64,000 nucleotides of DNA from Indioceanicola profundi (GTDB taxonomy: Bacteria > Pseudomonadota > Alphaproteobacteria > Azospirillales > Azospirillaceae): assembly GCF_003568845.1 (NCBI RefSeq), contig NZ_CP030126.1, forward strand, positions 248,001 through 312,000, read 5' to 3'. The notes beneath the pieces were generated by a model, which was not told where the DNA came from, searched no databases, and saw only the letters and a program-made list of their open reading frames with translations. Made by a program: the position numbers and the translations under genes. This document shows positions 34,080-43,124 of the stretch, piece after piece (positions within the stretch are counted from its first letter, which is position 1; each line of letters opens with the position of its first letter).

Positions 34080-34418
34080 ATGCAGCAACGCCCGGCCGAA
34101 CCCTTTTTCCGCACTGCCCGGCTACCCGATCTCGGCTGGCGGCTCGTGACCGACCTGATCCGTCTGGTCCGGCTGGACGTGAAATACGCCCTCGCCAGCA
34201 TCCGCGACGTCGCCGTCTCCACCACCCAGGGCACGGTCCTGATGCTGGCGGGCACGCTGGTGGGGATGATCGGGCTATTCCTGCTGCTGACCGGCTTGGG
34301 GCTGGCGCTCGCCCTGGTGCTGCCCGGATGGCTGCTGGCCTTCGTCGGCGGCGCGGCCCTGCTGGGCATCGCCATCCCCGTCGCGTGGCGGAGCTGGCAG
34401 ACGCTCACCGGAAGCTGA
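34080..34418 (+). CDS. Small membrane protein, phage-holin-3_6/YqjE-like
   Basis: A 112-residue protein with an amphipathic N-terminal half (LVTDLIRLVRLDVKYALASIRDVA) and two transmembrane helices (VLMLAGTLVGMIGLFLLLTG and LALALVLPGWLLAFVGGAAL). This layout resembles the Phage_holin_3_6/YqjE family, which are membrane proteins of unknown role and not true holins. A GTG at 34014 in the same frame, with GAGGGAG upstream, would place the start 2 bases after modC; that alternative suggests the gene could belong to the mod transcript. The ATG at 34080 is given because the protein before it is not conserved-looking. Confidence 0.65.
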   Translation: MQQRPAEPFFRTARLPDLGWRLVTDLIRLVRLDVKYALASIRDVAVSTTQGTVLMLAGTLVGMIGLFLLLTGLGLALALVLPGWLLAFVGGAALLGIAIPVAWRSWQTLTGS

Positions 34419-34429
34419 CCGGGCTGGGG

Positions 34430-34816
34430 TCAGTCCGGCCCGTCCGATACCGCGGGCGGCGGCTGCTCCGCCAGCTCCTGCTCCAGCTCCTGGATGCAGC
34501 CTGCCGCGCCCAGCCGCGCCGCCTCCTCCGTCGCGCGGTACAGCTTTACCAGCCGCTCACCCCAGTCGGTCAGCGCAGCGCCCCCGCCGCCGGAGCCGCC
34601 GGGCCGGGTTGCGACCGCCGGGCTCCGGAAAGTGCGGTTGATCTCGTCCACCAGCAGCCAGGCCCGCCGGTAGGACATGCCCAGCGCCCGGCCCGCGCCG
34701 GAAATGGAGCCGTGCCGCCCGATCTCTTCCAGCAGGCGCACCTTTCCGGGGCCAAGCTGGCCGTCCGGATGGAAATCCAGGCGCAGTGTCAGGCGGGTGC
34801 GGGGCGGGGCGGTCAT
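34430..34816 (-). CDS. ModE-type winged-helix regulator (DNA-binding domain only)
   Basis: A 128-residue protein containing the ModE/LysR-like winged helix: PGKVRLLEEIGRHGSISGAGRALGMSYRRAWLLVDEINRTFRSPAV, then a glycine-rich wing (GGSGGGGAALTDWGERLV) and a helical dimerisation tail. The two C-terminal TOBE domains that bind molybdate in E. coli ModE are missing. Short ModE-N proteins like this are common in Alphaproteobacteria next to mod genes. It is convergent with the mod operon, whose promoter it may regulate. The molybdate signal would need a separate sensor. Confidence 0.88.
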   Translation of the reverse strand: MTAPPRTRLTLRLDFHPDGQLGPGKVRLLEEIGRHGSISGAGRALGMSYRRAWLLVDEINRTFRSPAVATRPGGSGGGGAALTDWGERLVKLYRATEEAARLGAAGCIQELEQELAEQPPPAVSDGPD

Positions 34817-34968
34817 GCCTTGCTTTACCCCAGCCTGCCCATGGGGCGCCAGAGCGGCGGGAGCCGACCGCGGCCCATTGACTTACCCCTTCCGAAAGTC
34901 TACCCCAAATTGTATGATCGGACGGAAAAGCTGCCGATACGTTAGTGGTTGAGCCGGGCGGGGTGGGC

Positions 34969-36888
34969 ATGGATCACGGGCCGCATGTGCCTGACTCGGC
35001 ATTGCAGGACGGCGGGGGCGATCCCGGACATGCCGCGTCCGTTCCACCGGACGACGCCGGCCCGCGCCGCGCGAATGAGCGGCGGCGGCAGGAGCGGCGG
35101 GTAGCCGACCGCGACGCGGCGGTTCTGCGCCGGGCGTTCGAGGGGTTCTCCGATGGCATCCTGGTCTGCGACGGCGAGGACCGGGCCATTTTCTCCAACC
35201 CGCGCCTGCATTCCTTCTTTCCGGGCTCGCCGGGCGTGGAAGCCATCCAGGGCTGGTCCTTCGAACGGATCATGCGGGAGGCGCTGCTCCTGAAGCTGGT
35301 CACCGGCACCGGCACCGACGAGCCGGTCGATCCGGAGCGCCATGTCGCCCAGCGCATGGCCCAGCGCCGGGCGCTGACCGGCCGCACGGTGGATGAGGTC
35401 GGCATTGCCGGGCGCTGGTACCGCAGGGTGGAGGAGCGCATCCCGGAATCCTCCGATGGCAGCCTGCCCGGCGGGGCCATCGTCACCACCTACAGCGACA
35501 TCACCGACCTGAAGCAGGCGCGGATGGAGCGCGAGGCCGCCAAGCTGGAGGCGGAGAGGGGGGCCGCTCGGCTGGCCGCCGCCGTGGAGGCGATTCCCGG
35601 CGGCTTCGTGATGATGGACGAGAACCTCAATTATCTTGTCTGGAACAGCCGCTATCCGGTCATCGGCGGCACCACGGACGCTGTCATCCGCAGCCATCGC
35701 ACCATGGAGGAGACGCTACGCTTCCAGGCGGAGCGGGGCGACTGGGACCATATCCGCATCGATCCGGCCCGGTTCTCGCCGGCGCAGATCGCCGCCACCC
35801 CCATCCTCGAAAAGCTGATCCAGCTCCAGTCCGCCCGCGCCCCCGGCGAGTTGCCGTCGGCGGAGGAGCGGGAGACCATGGTGGCCTGGCACCTGATGCG
35901 CTTCGCTCCCGGCGGCCGGCCGGACGGGGAGACGGGCGAGTCGGCCGGCACCTTCCGCGTCGCCGACACCGGCGCTGTCGTGGAGTACCGCCGCAACCGC
36001 GTGCCCGGCGTTGGCTGGGTCTCCCTCTATACCGAGATCACCGAACGGGTACGGCAGGTGGAGGAGGCCGCCGCCGCCCGCGCCGCGGCGGAGGCAGCGC
36101 TGGCGGAACTGCGCGCCGCCCAGGACAGCCTGATCCAGGCGGAGAAGCTGGCCTCGCTGGGCGGTCTGGTGGCCGGCATCGCGCATGAGCTGAACACGCC
36201 GGTGGGCATCTCCTACACAGCCGCCAACCATCTGCGGACCGAACTTTCCAAGTTTCGCACCCTGGTGGACGAGAACCGCCTCCGCAAGGCGGATCTGGAC
36301 GAGTTCCTGGAACTGGTGGGAGAGGCGGCGAATCTGCTGGAGGTGAATTCCGGACGGGCTTCGCGCCTGGTGCAGAGCTTCAAGAACGTCTCAGCCGACC
36401 AAGCGTCGGACCAGCGCCGCACCTTCGAGCTCCGACCCTATCTGGACGAGATCGTGATGAGCGTCGGGCCGCGCTGGAAGCGGGGGGGCCATCTGGTGCA
36501 CCTGCACTGCCCGGACGGCATCGTCATGGACAGCTATCCGGGCGCGCTGGGGCAGGTGCTGACCAACCTCATCGTCAATTCCACCGTGCACGGGTTCGAG
36601 GATGGGCGGTCCGGACGGATCGACATCTCCGTGGTGCGTCCGTTGGGCGGGGAGATCGTGCTGGTCTATCGCGACGACGGGCGGGGCATTCCGCTGGCCG
36701 ACCTGCCCAGGATATTCGACCCGTTCTTCACCACCCGGCGCGGCCAGGGCTCCACCGGGCTGGGATTGAACATCGTCTACAATCTGGTGACCCGCACGCT
36801 CCAGGGCCGGATCGATGTCTGGAGCGCGCCGGGCCAGGGCACCCGCTTCACCCTGCGCCTGCCGCAGGTGGTGAAGGCGGAGGAGTAA
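34969..36888 (+). CDS. Cytoplasmic PAS-domain sensor histidine kinase
   Basis: A 639-residue kinase without transmembrane helices. Two PAS domains are seen: about residues 54-180 (RRAFEGFSDGILVCDGEDR...) and about 200-358 (VEAIPGGFVMMDENLNYLVWNSRYP, PAS_7-like). A coiled coil then leads to HisKA with His406 in IAHELNTPVG and to HATPase_c (DDGRGIP, then GLGLNIVYNLVT). The transmitter half is clearly related to that of the propeller kinase at 28.0-31.4 kb, including the SFKNVSADQASDQRRTF and LVTR segments. The start at 34969 follows a G-rich ribosome site; GTG at 34945 is an alternative. No response regulator is adjacent. Confidence 0.9.
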   Translation: MDHGPHVPDSALQDGGGDPGHAASVPPDDAGPRRANERRRQERRVADRDAAVLRRAFEGFSDGILVCDGEDRAIFSNPRLHSFFPGSPGVEAIQGWSFERIMREALLLKLVTGTGTDEPVDPERHVAQRMAQRRALTGRTVDEVGIAGRWYRRVEERIPESSDGSLPGGAIVTTYSDITDLKQARMEREAAKLEAERGAARLAAAVEAIPGGFVMMDENLNYLVWNSRYPVIGGTTDAVIRSHRTMEETLRFQAERGDWDHIRIDPARFSPAQIAATPILEKLIQLQSARAPGELPSAEERETMVAWHLMRFAPGGRPDGETGESAGTFRVADTGAVVEYRRNRVPGVGWVSLYTEITERVRQVEEAAAARAAAEAALAELRAAQDSLIQAEKLASLGGLVAGIAHELNTPVGISYTAANHLRTELSKFRTLVDENRLRKADLDEFLELVGEAANLLEVNSGRASRLVQSFKNVSADQASDQRRTFELRPYLDEIVMSVGPRWKRGGHLVHLHCPDGIVMDSYPGALGQVLTNLIVNSTVHGFEDGRSGRIDISVVRPLGGEIVLVYRDDGRGIPLADLPRIFDPFFTTRRGQGSTGLGLNIVYNLVTRTLQGRIDVWSAPGQGTRFTLRLPQVVKAEE

Positions 36889-36894
36889 GAGCGC

Positions 36895-37638
36895 TCACGC
36901 CCCCGGCACATGGGGCGACGCCTGCCCGCGCCGCCGCCGTTTCGTCGCCGCGAGGTTCAGCGCCTCGACCGCTACCGAGAAGGCGATGGCGAAGTACAGA
37001 TAGCCCTTCGGGATGTGGAAATGCAGCCCGTCGGCCACCAGCGCCACGCCGACCAGCAGAAGGAAGCTCAGCGCCAGCATCTTCACTGTCGGGTGCTCCT
37101 GCACGAAACGGCTGGTCGGGCCGGAGGCGAACAGCATGACGCCCACGGCGATGATCACGGCCGTCACCATCACCGGCAGGTGGTTCGCCATGCCCACCGC
37201 GGTGATGACGCTGTCCAACGAGAACACGATGTCCAGCACCATGATCTGGCCGACGATGGCGCCGAAGCTGGCGGCGGCGCGGGAGGCGACCTGCTCCTCC
37301 TCGCCCTCCATCGTATGGTGGATTTCCTGCGTGCCCTTGTAGATCAGGAACAGCCCGCCGCAGAGCAGGATGAGGTCGCGGGCGGAAATTCCGAACTCCC
37401 CGAAATGGAACAGCGGCTGGGTAAGGGTCACGATCCAGGCGATGGAGGCCAGAAGGGCCAACCGGGTGATCAGCGCCAGCCCCAGGCCGACCTGTCGGGC
37501 CCTGGCCTGCTGTTCCGTCGGCAGCCGGCTGGCCATGATCGAGATGAAGATGATGTTGTCGATGCCCAGTACGATCTCCAGCGCCGTCAAGGTGGCGAGG
37601 CTGGCCCAGGCCTGGGGGTCGGCGATCCAGTCGAACAT
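36895..37638 (-). CDS. TerC family integral membrane protein
   Basis: A 247-residue protein with about seven transmembrane helices and the TerC motifs LEIVLGIDNIIFISI near residue 20 and VLDIVFSLDSVITAVGM near residue 135; the acidic residues in the membrane are thought to bind Mn2+ or other divalent metals. TerC/Alx proteins are metal exporters or assist metalation of exported proteins. The start at 37638 (MFDWIADPQAWASLATLTALE) matches the family. It converges with the PAS kinase (6 bases between stops) and is divergent from the OppA-like genes. Confidence 0.92.
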   Translation of the reverse strand: MFDWIADPQAWASLATLTALEIVLGIDNIIFISIMASRLPTEQQARARQVGLGLALITRLALLASIAWIVTLTQPLFHFGEFGISARDLILLCGGLFLIYKGTQEIHHTMEGEEEQVASRAAASFGAIVGQIMVLDIVFSLDSVITAVGMANHLPVMVTAVIIAVGVMLFASGPTSRFVQEHPTVKMLALSFLLLVGVALVADGLHFHIPKGYLYFAIAFSVAVEALNLAATKRRRRGQASPHVPGA

Positions 37639-37822
37639 CCGCGTCGCTTCTCGTGGCTGATGGAGCGGGAGGCTGCCCGCCTGGAGCAGCCAACGTGAGT
37701 AGCTGCACAACAGGGCGAATGGCTTGCGGTTGCCTGCCCGGAGTCCTACGGTTCCGGCCGGAAGATTTCCCGGCGGTTGCACCGCGCGGGAAGGCGCCCT
37801 ACCGGGAGAGGACGAACCGCAG

Positions 37823-39439
37823 ATGTTGAAGAGTTTGCACCGCCTGTCGCTGACCGCCGCGCTGGGCGCGCTGGCCCTCACCGCCGCCCTGCCGCTGACC
37901 GCGGCCCCGGCCCAGGCGCAGCAGGAGCTGCGGCGCAGCGTGGGGCCCGCCCCCGACACGCTAGACCCGAGCAAGGCGGAAACAATCCCGGCGGCCCGCG
38001 TGCTCTACGACCTGTTCGAAGGGCTGTTCACCCTGGACGTGAATGGCAATGCCCGGCCGGCCATGGCGGAAAGCCATGAGGTCAGCGCGGACGGCCTCGT
38101 CTACACCTTCACCCTGCGCGACGCGAAATGGTCGGATGGCAGTCCGGTGACGGCGGAGGATTTCGTGTTCGCGTGGCGGCGGCTCGCGGACCCGAAGACC
38201 GCCGCCCCCTACGCCTATTATGTCTGGCCCATCGTGAATGGAGAGGCCGTGACCAACGGCAAGATGCCGCCGGATGCGCTGGGCGTGGAGGCGGTGGATG
38301 CCAGGACCCTGAAGGTCACGCTGCATGAGCCGGCGGGCTACTTCCTCGCCACGCTGCAGCACCCGGCCATGAGCCCGCTGCACCGGGCGAGCGTGGAGAA
38401 GTTCGGCGACGATTTCGTGGCCCCGCAGAACATGGTCACCAACGGCGCCTATGTTCTGCGGGAGAACGTGCCCCAGACCTATATCCGGCTGGAGAAGAGC
38501 CCGACCTACTACGACGCCGACCAGGTGGCCATCCCGCGCGTGACGGACTTCGTGATCGAGAACCACGACACCGAATTCAAGCAGTACCGCGCGGGCGAGC
38601 TCGACATCACCTCCACCCTGCCGACCACGCAGGTCAACACGGCGAAGAACAGCTTCCCGGACGCCTACAAGGCCACCCAGACCTATTCCACCTACTATTT
38701 CGCCTTCAACCTGAACAACGAGCCCTGGAAGTCGAACGCCAAGCTGCGCGAGGCGCTGTCCCTGGCCATCGACCGGGACGTGATCGCGGAGAAGATCATC
38801 GGCGGGGATGAGAAGCCGGCCTACAGCTTCACGCCGCCCGGCGATGTCGGCGGTTATACCCCCCCAATGCCGGCTTTCCGCGCCATGACCCAGGCGGAGC
38901 GGGACGCCCGCGCCAAGGAACTGCTGGCCGAGGCCGGCTATCCCGGCGGCAAGGGGCTGGGCGAGATCGAGGTGATCTATTCCACCAGCGAGAACAACCG
39001 CAAGGTCATGATCGCCGTGTCCGCCATGTGGAAGCAGAAGCTCGGCGTGCAGGCCCGGCTGAACAACCAGGAATTCCGCGTGGTCGCCAGCATCGGGAAT
39101 GAGAAGTCCTACAAGGACATCCTGTTCTATGCCTGGATCGGCGATTATCCGGACCCCTACACCTTCCTCCAGCTTCTGCGCAGCGACGTGGCGCAGCAGA
39201 ACCTGCCGGCCTACAAGAACCCGGCCTATGACGCGGCGTTGAACAAGGCCAACGCCCTGACCGATCCCGAGGCGCGGCTGGCCATGATGGCGGAGGCGGA
39301 GGCGCTGGCGCTGGCCGACCACCCGATCATGACGGTGTTCCACAACACCCGCCGCCGTCTGGTGAACCCGAAGATCAAGGGCTGGGAGGGCAACGCCCTC
39401 GACCTGCACCCCAGCCGCTACATCAGCTTCGGGGAATAA
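37823..39439 (+). CDS. Oligopeptide ABC transporter binding protein (OppA-type), first of pair
   Basis: A 538-residue periplasmic binding protein with a signal peptide (about 1-33, ending APAQA). It belongs to the family 5 (SBP_bac_5) oligopeptide group: the opening LRRSVGPAPDTLDPSKAE, the SDGSPVTAEDFVFAWRRLADP signature, the KQYRAGELDIT segment and PHPSRYISFGE-like end (here LHPSRYISFGE). The start has GGGAGAGGA upstream. It binds peptides for import; no oppBCDF genes lie in the window, so its permease is encoded elsewhere. It is followed after 59 bases by a paralogue. Confidence 0.93.
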   Translation: MLKSLHRLSLTAALGALALTAALPLTAAPAQAQQELRRSVGPAPDTLDPSKAETIPAARVLYDLFEGLFTLDVNGNARPAMAESHEVSADGLVYTFTLRDAKWSDGSPVTAEDFVFAWRRLADPKTAAPYAYYVWPIVNGEAVTNGKMPPDALGVEAVDARTLKVTLHEPAGYFLATLQHPAMSPLHRASVEKFGDDFVAPQNMVTNGAYVLRENVPQTYIRLEKSPTYYDADQVAIPRVTDFVIENHDTEFKQYRAGELDITSTLPTTQVNTAKNSFPDAYKATQTYSTYYFAFNLNNEPWKSNAKLREALSLAIDRDVIAEKIIGGDEKPAYSFTPPGDVGGYTPPMPAFRAMTQAERDARAKELLAEAGYPGGKGLGEIEVIYSTSENNRKVMIAVSAMWKQKLGVQARLNNQEFRVVASIGNEKSYKDILFYAWIGDYPDPYTFLQLLRSDVAQQNLPAYKNPAYDAALNKANALTDPEARLAMMAEAEALALADHPIMTVFHNTRRRLVNPKIKGWEGNALDLHPSRYISFGE

Positions 39440-39498
39440 AGCGCGCCGCCAGCGGCCCTGGGCTGTTGAAGACCCGCGGAGCAAGAAAAGGACTACTG

Positions 39499-41085
39499 AT
39501 GCGACCATTCCGGACGGCAGCGATCGCCCTTTCCCTCCTGACCCTGGCAGGCCAGACGGCCCTGGCGGAGACGGTGCTCAGACGGGGAAACTATGCCGAG
39601 CCGGAAACGCTGGACCCGCATACCGCCACCGGCCTGCCGGAAGCCCAGATCTTCTACGACATGTATGAAGGGCTGATGGTCCGCGGGCCGGACGGCGTCG
39701 CCAAGCCCGGTCTGGCGGAGTCCTGGACCGTGTCGGAGGACGGAAAGACTTATACGTTCCGCCTGCGCAACGGTCTGAAATGGTCCGACGGCTCCCCCAT
39801 CGCGGCGGGGGATGTGGTCTTCTCCCTCCGCCGGGTGGTGAACCCGGCGGAGACGCAGGCGCGCAACGCCAACTACATCTGGCCGATCCGCAACGCCAAG
39901 CAGATCACCGAGGGAAAGCTGCCTCCGGAAGAGTTGGGCGTGTCGGCCCCTGACGACCACACGGTGGTGATCGAGTTGGAGCGGCCCACCGCCTATCTGC
40001 TGAAGGTGCTGAGCTACCCCATGCTGGCGACATTGCCGACGAAGCAGATGCAGGCAGCGGGCAACGGCTTCTTCAGCGCCGGCAAGCTGGTCTCCAGCGG
40101 TCCCTACATGCTGGACCGGTATGTGCCGCAGGGCTATGTGAAGCTGGTGCGCAACCCGCACCACCGCGATGCCGCCAAGGCCAGCATCGACGCGGTCTAT
40201 TTCCACCCGACCGAGGACCAGGATACCGAGCTGAAGCGCTACAGGGCGGGGGAGCTGGACACCACCTATACCCTTCCGGCCGCCCAGATCGACTGGGTGC
40301 GGGAGAATCTGCCCGATCACCTGCGGGTCAATCCGCAGCTCGGCACCTACTACTACGCCCCGAACCTGACCAAGAGCCCCTGGAAGGATGACAAGCGCAT
40401 CATGCAGGCGCTGTCCATGGCCATCGACCGGGGGCCGATCACCGAGAAGCTGACCCGCGGCGGCGAGTTGCCGGCCCATGCCTATGTGCCGCCCGGCGTG
40501 CCCGACTACACGCCCCAGGCGCCGGCCTGGGCGGACTGGCCCATGGACAAGCGGATCGCGGAGGCGAAGAAGCTCCTCGCCGCCGCCGGCTACCCGGAGG
40601 GCGAGGGGCTGGAGGTGGAACTGCTGTTCAACACCAAGGAGCTGGAGCGGCGCACCGCGGTGGGGCTCGCCGCCATGTGGCAGCAGCGGCTTGGCGTGAA
40701 GACGGTGCTGACGAACCAGGAATGGAAGGTGTTCCTGGATACCCGCCGCACCAAGAATTTCCCCGGCCTCTCCCGCCAGGGCTATATCGGCGCCTATGAC
40801 GACGCCAATGTCTTCCTGGAATGGTACCGCAGCGACATCGGGCCGGAGAACCCTGCCGGCTATGCGAATCCCGAATTCGATGCCCTGCTTGACCGCGCCG
40901 CGGCGGAGCCGGATGCGGAGGTGCGGCGCGACCTGCTGCAACAGGCCGAGCGCATGCTGATCGAGGACTATGCCGCCATCCCGGTCTACACCTACGCCTC
41001 GAAGCGGCTGGTGAATCCCAAAATCAAGGGCTGGGTGGATAACCCGCTGGACGTCCACCCGACGCTGTATCTGAGCGTGGAGTAA
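39499..41085 (+). CDS. Oligopeptide ABC transporter binding protein (OppA-type), second of pair
   Basis: A 528-residue exported protein (signal peptide 1-22, TALAE) clearly paralogous to its upstream neighbour: LRRGNYAEPETLDPHTA, SDGSPIAAGDVVFSLRRVVNP, LKRYRAGELDTTYTLP and the end VNPKIKGWVDNPLDVHPTLYLSVE against VNPKIKGWEGNALDLHPSRYISFGE-type sequence in the first. The start at 39499 follows AAAAGGA. The two proteins have diverged considerably, so they probably bind different peptides. A 13-bp hairpin follows the stop. Confidence 0.93.
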   Translation: MRPFRTAAIALSLLTLAGQTALAETVLRRGNYAEPETLDPHTATGLPEAQIFYDMYEGLMVRGPDGVAKPGLAESWTVSEDGKTYTFRLRNGLKWSDGSPIAAGDVVFSLRRVVNPAETQARNANYIWPIRNAKQITEGKLPPEELGVSAPDDHTVVIELERPTAYLLKVLSYPMLATLPTKQMQAAGNGFFSAGKLVSSGPYMLDRYVPQGYVKLVRNPHHRDAAKASIDAVYFHPTEDQDTELKRYRAGELDTTYTLPAAQIDWVRENLPDHLRVNPQLGTYYYAPNLTKSPWKDDKRIMQALSMAIDRGPITEKLTRGGELPAHAYVPPGVPDYTPQAPAWADWPMDKRIAEAKKLLAAAGYPEGEGLEVELLFNTKELERRTAVGLAAMWQQRLGVKTVLTNQEWKVFLDTRRTKNFPGLSRQGYIGAYDDANVFLEWYRSDIGPENPAGYANPEFDALLDRAAAEPDAEVRRDLLQQAERMLIEDYAAIPVYTYASKRLVNPKIKGWVDNPLDVHPTLYLSVE

Positions 41086-41099
41086 GGTGTTCAAACCGT

Positions 41100-41128
41100 C
41101 CCCTCTCTCCCCACCGGGGAGAGAGGGG
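41100..41128 (+). repeat. Perfect 13-bp palindromic hairpin after OppA pair
   Basis: C-rich arm 41100-41112 and G-rich arm 41116-41128 pair perfectly around ACC. There is no T-run. A related C/G/T-rich hairpin lies at 46669-46687, so this is an interspersed repeat family that may also act as a terminator. Confidence 0.7.
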
Positions 41129-41132
41129 CAAA

Positions 41133-41171
41133 CTGTAGGTCGGCCCTTGCTCCGCCCGCACCGACCTACAG
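41133..41171. repeat. GTAGGTCGG inverted repeat
   Basis: CTGTAGGTCGG at 41133-41143 and CCGACCTACAG at 41161-41171 form an 11-bp stem around a 17-base centre. The outer word is shared with the larger inverted repeat at 55189-55323. It overlaps only the start of the intergenic region before pepF's stop at 41173. Confidence 0.65.
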
Positions 41172-41172
41172 A

Positions 41173-42984
41173 CTATTCCAGCCGCTCCAGCTCATCGATG
41201 AAGCCGCGGACCACGCCCAGCCCCTTCTGCCAGAAGGCCGGGTCGGACAGGTCCAGCCCGAAGGGGGCCAGCAGCTCCTTGTGGTGCAGGGTGCCGGCGG
41301 CGGACAGCATCTCCAGATATTTGCGGGCGAAGGCGTCGGTGCCGTTGTGCCGCGCCGCCTCCTCATAGGCCGCATAGAGGCTGTTCACCAGGCAGTCGCC
41401 GAAGGCGTAGGCGTAGACATAGAAGGGCACATGCACGAAGTGCCCCACATAGGTCCAGTAGGGCTTGTAGCTGTCCTCGAACCGGAAGGCCGGTCCCAGG
41501 CTCTCCGTCTGCACATCCATCCAGATCTGGCACAACCGCTCCGCCGACAGCTCGCCCTCGCGCCGCTCAGTATGGACCCGGCGCTCGAACTCGTAGAAGG
41601 CGATCTGGCGGACCACGGTGTTCAGCATGTCCTCCACCTTCCCGGCCAGCAGCGCCTTGCGTCGCTTGGGATCGGTGGTGCGCTCCAGCAGCCCGCGGAA
41701 GGTCAGCATCTCGCCGAACACACTGGCCGTCTCCGCCAGGGTCAGCGGGGTGGAGCTTTGAAGATGGCCCTGCTTGCCGGCCAGCACCTGATGCACCCCA
41801 TGTCCCAGCTCGTGGGCCAGGGTCATCACGTCGCGGGTGCGGCCCATATAGTTCAGCAGCAGATAGGGATGGGCGCTGGGCACGGTGGGGTGGGCGAAGG
41901 CGCCGGGGTCTTTGCCGGGCCGCGGCGGCACGTCGATCCAGGGCTTCTCGAAGAAAGTGCGGCCCAGATCGGCGAGCTGCGGACTGAAGCGCCCGTAGGA
42001 GTCCAGCACCAGCTCGCGGGCCTGATCCCACGGGATCACCCGGTCGTCATCGTCGGGCAGCGGGGCGTTACGGTCCCAGTAATCCAGCTTCTCCTGCCCG
42101 AACCACTTGGCTTTCAGGGCGTAGTAGCGGTGGGACAGGTCGGGATAGCTGCTGCGCACGGCCTCCACCAGCGCGTCCACCACCTCATCCTCCACCTGGT
42201 TGGCCAGATGGCGGGAGGACCAGGGCTGGGCATAGTGCCGCCACTTGTCCTCGATCTCCTTGTCCTTGACGATGGTATTCATGATGTGGGCGAAGAGCCG
42301 CAGATTCTTCCCCAGAACATCGCCCAGCGCCAGCGCCGCCTCCTTCCGCTTCGCCGGATCGGGGTTGGACAGCAGGTTCAGCGCCTCGGCACTGGTCAGC
42401 TCCTTGCCGCCGATGGGGAAGCGCAGGGCCGACAGGGTCTCGTCGAATAGCCGGGTCCAGGAGGCCCGGCCGGAGACGTACTTCTCATGCAGCAGCTTCT
42501 CCAGCTCGTCGGAAAGCTGATGCGGGCGGTACAGCCGCGTGTCACGCAGCCAGGAGGCGTAGCGGGCCAGATCGGGCACCGACAGCTTGGCCTCAAGCTC
42601 CGCATCGTCCAGCCGGTTGATCTCCAGTGTGAAGAACAGCAGGTGGACGGAGATGGAGGTCACCTTCTCCTGCATGGACTGATAGAAGCGGCCATTCTCC
42701 GGATCGGACCGGTCGCCGGCATAAATCAGGCCAGCATAGGACATGATCCGGCTCATGGTCTCGTCGATCTGCTCATATTCCGCCACGGCGCGAGCCAGAT
42801 CGGCGCCGGACAGGCCCTTCAGCCGGCCCTCATAGCGCTGGGAGAAGGCGCGGGCATCCCGCTCCGCATGTTCCAGATCGGTCCTCAACTCCGCGCTGTC
42901 CGGCCCGGGATACAGGTCCGACAGGTCCCAGTTCGGCAGGGCGCCAAGGGCATCGGCAGCGGCGGCGGGCAGGCTCGTATCCAT
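41173..42984 (-). CDS. pepF: Oligoendopeptidase F (M3 family)
   Basis: A 603-residue cytoplasmic zinc metallopeptidase of family M3B. The zinc motif HELGH occurs near residue 392 (MTLAHELGHGVHQVLAG), with the third ligand glutamate in the following LAETASVFGEML. The N-terminal helical domain begins NWDLSDLYPG, typical for PepF. The enzyme trims peptides of about 7-17 residues. Its position beside two oligopeptide-binding proteins suggests a peptide-use neighbourhood, although it reads on the opposite strand. Confidence 0.95.
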   Translation of the reverse strand: MDTSLPAAAADALGALPNWDLSDLYPGPDSAELRTDLEHAERDARAFSQRYEGRLKGLSGADLARAVAEYEQIDETMSRIMSYAGLIYAGDRSDPENGRFYQSMQEKVTSISVHLLFFTLEINRLDDAELEAKLSVPDLARYASWLRDTRLYRPHQLSDELEKLLHEKYVSGRASWTRLFDETLSALRFPIGGKELTSAEALNLLSNPDPAKRKEAALALGDVLGKNLRLFAHIMNTIVKDKEIEDKWRHYAQPWSSRHLANQVEDEVVDALVEAVRSSYPDLSHRYYALKAKWFGQEKLDYWDRNAPLPDDDDRVIPWDQARELVLDSYGRFSPQLADLGRTFFEKPWIDVPPRPGKDPGAFAHPTVPSAHPYLLLNYMGRTRDVMTLAHELGHGVHQVLAGKQGHLQSSTPLTLAETASVFGEMLTFRGLLERTTDPKRRKALLAGKVEDMLNTVVRQIAFYEFERRVHTERREGELSAERLCQIWMDVQTESLGPAFRFEDSYKPYWTYVGHFVHVPFYVYAYAFGDCLVNSLYAAYEEAARHNGTDAFARKYLEMLSAAGTLHHKELLAPFGLDLSDPAFWQKGLGVVRGFIDELERLE

Positions 42985-43124
42985 GCGGGTCCTCTCAAGT
43001 CACGGCACATGCTAGATGGGGCGGCTCCCCTTCTTTTTCCAACAGGGCATCCGGGGGCACGTCCGCCCAGAAATCGCCGCGCTTCTTTCGGATAGGAGGG
43101 TAACGCGAAAACAAGGAGCAAGAG

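Noticed and set aside
34080-34418. Holin-like protein as a prophage remnant
   Set aside because: The family is a chromosomal membrane-protein family in Proteobacteria; no lysin, capsid or integrase genes are present.
26695-37638. TerB-like and TerC proteins as a tellurite resistance cluster
   Set aside because: They are 10 kb apart in separate transcription units, and terZ, terA, terD and terE are missing; both families occur widely without tellurite function.
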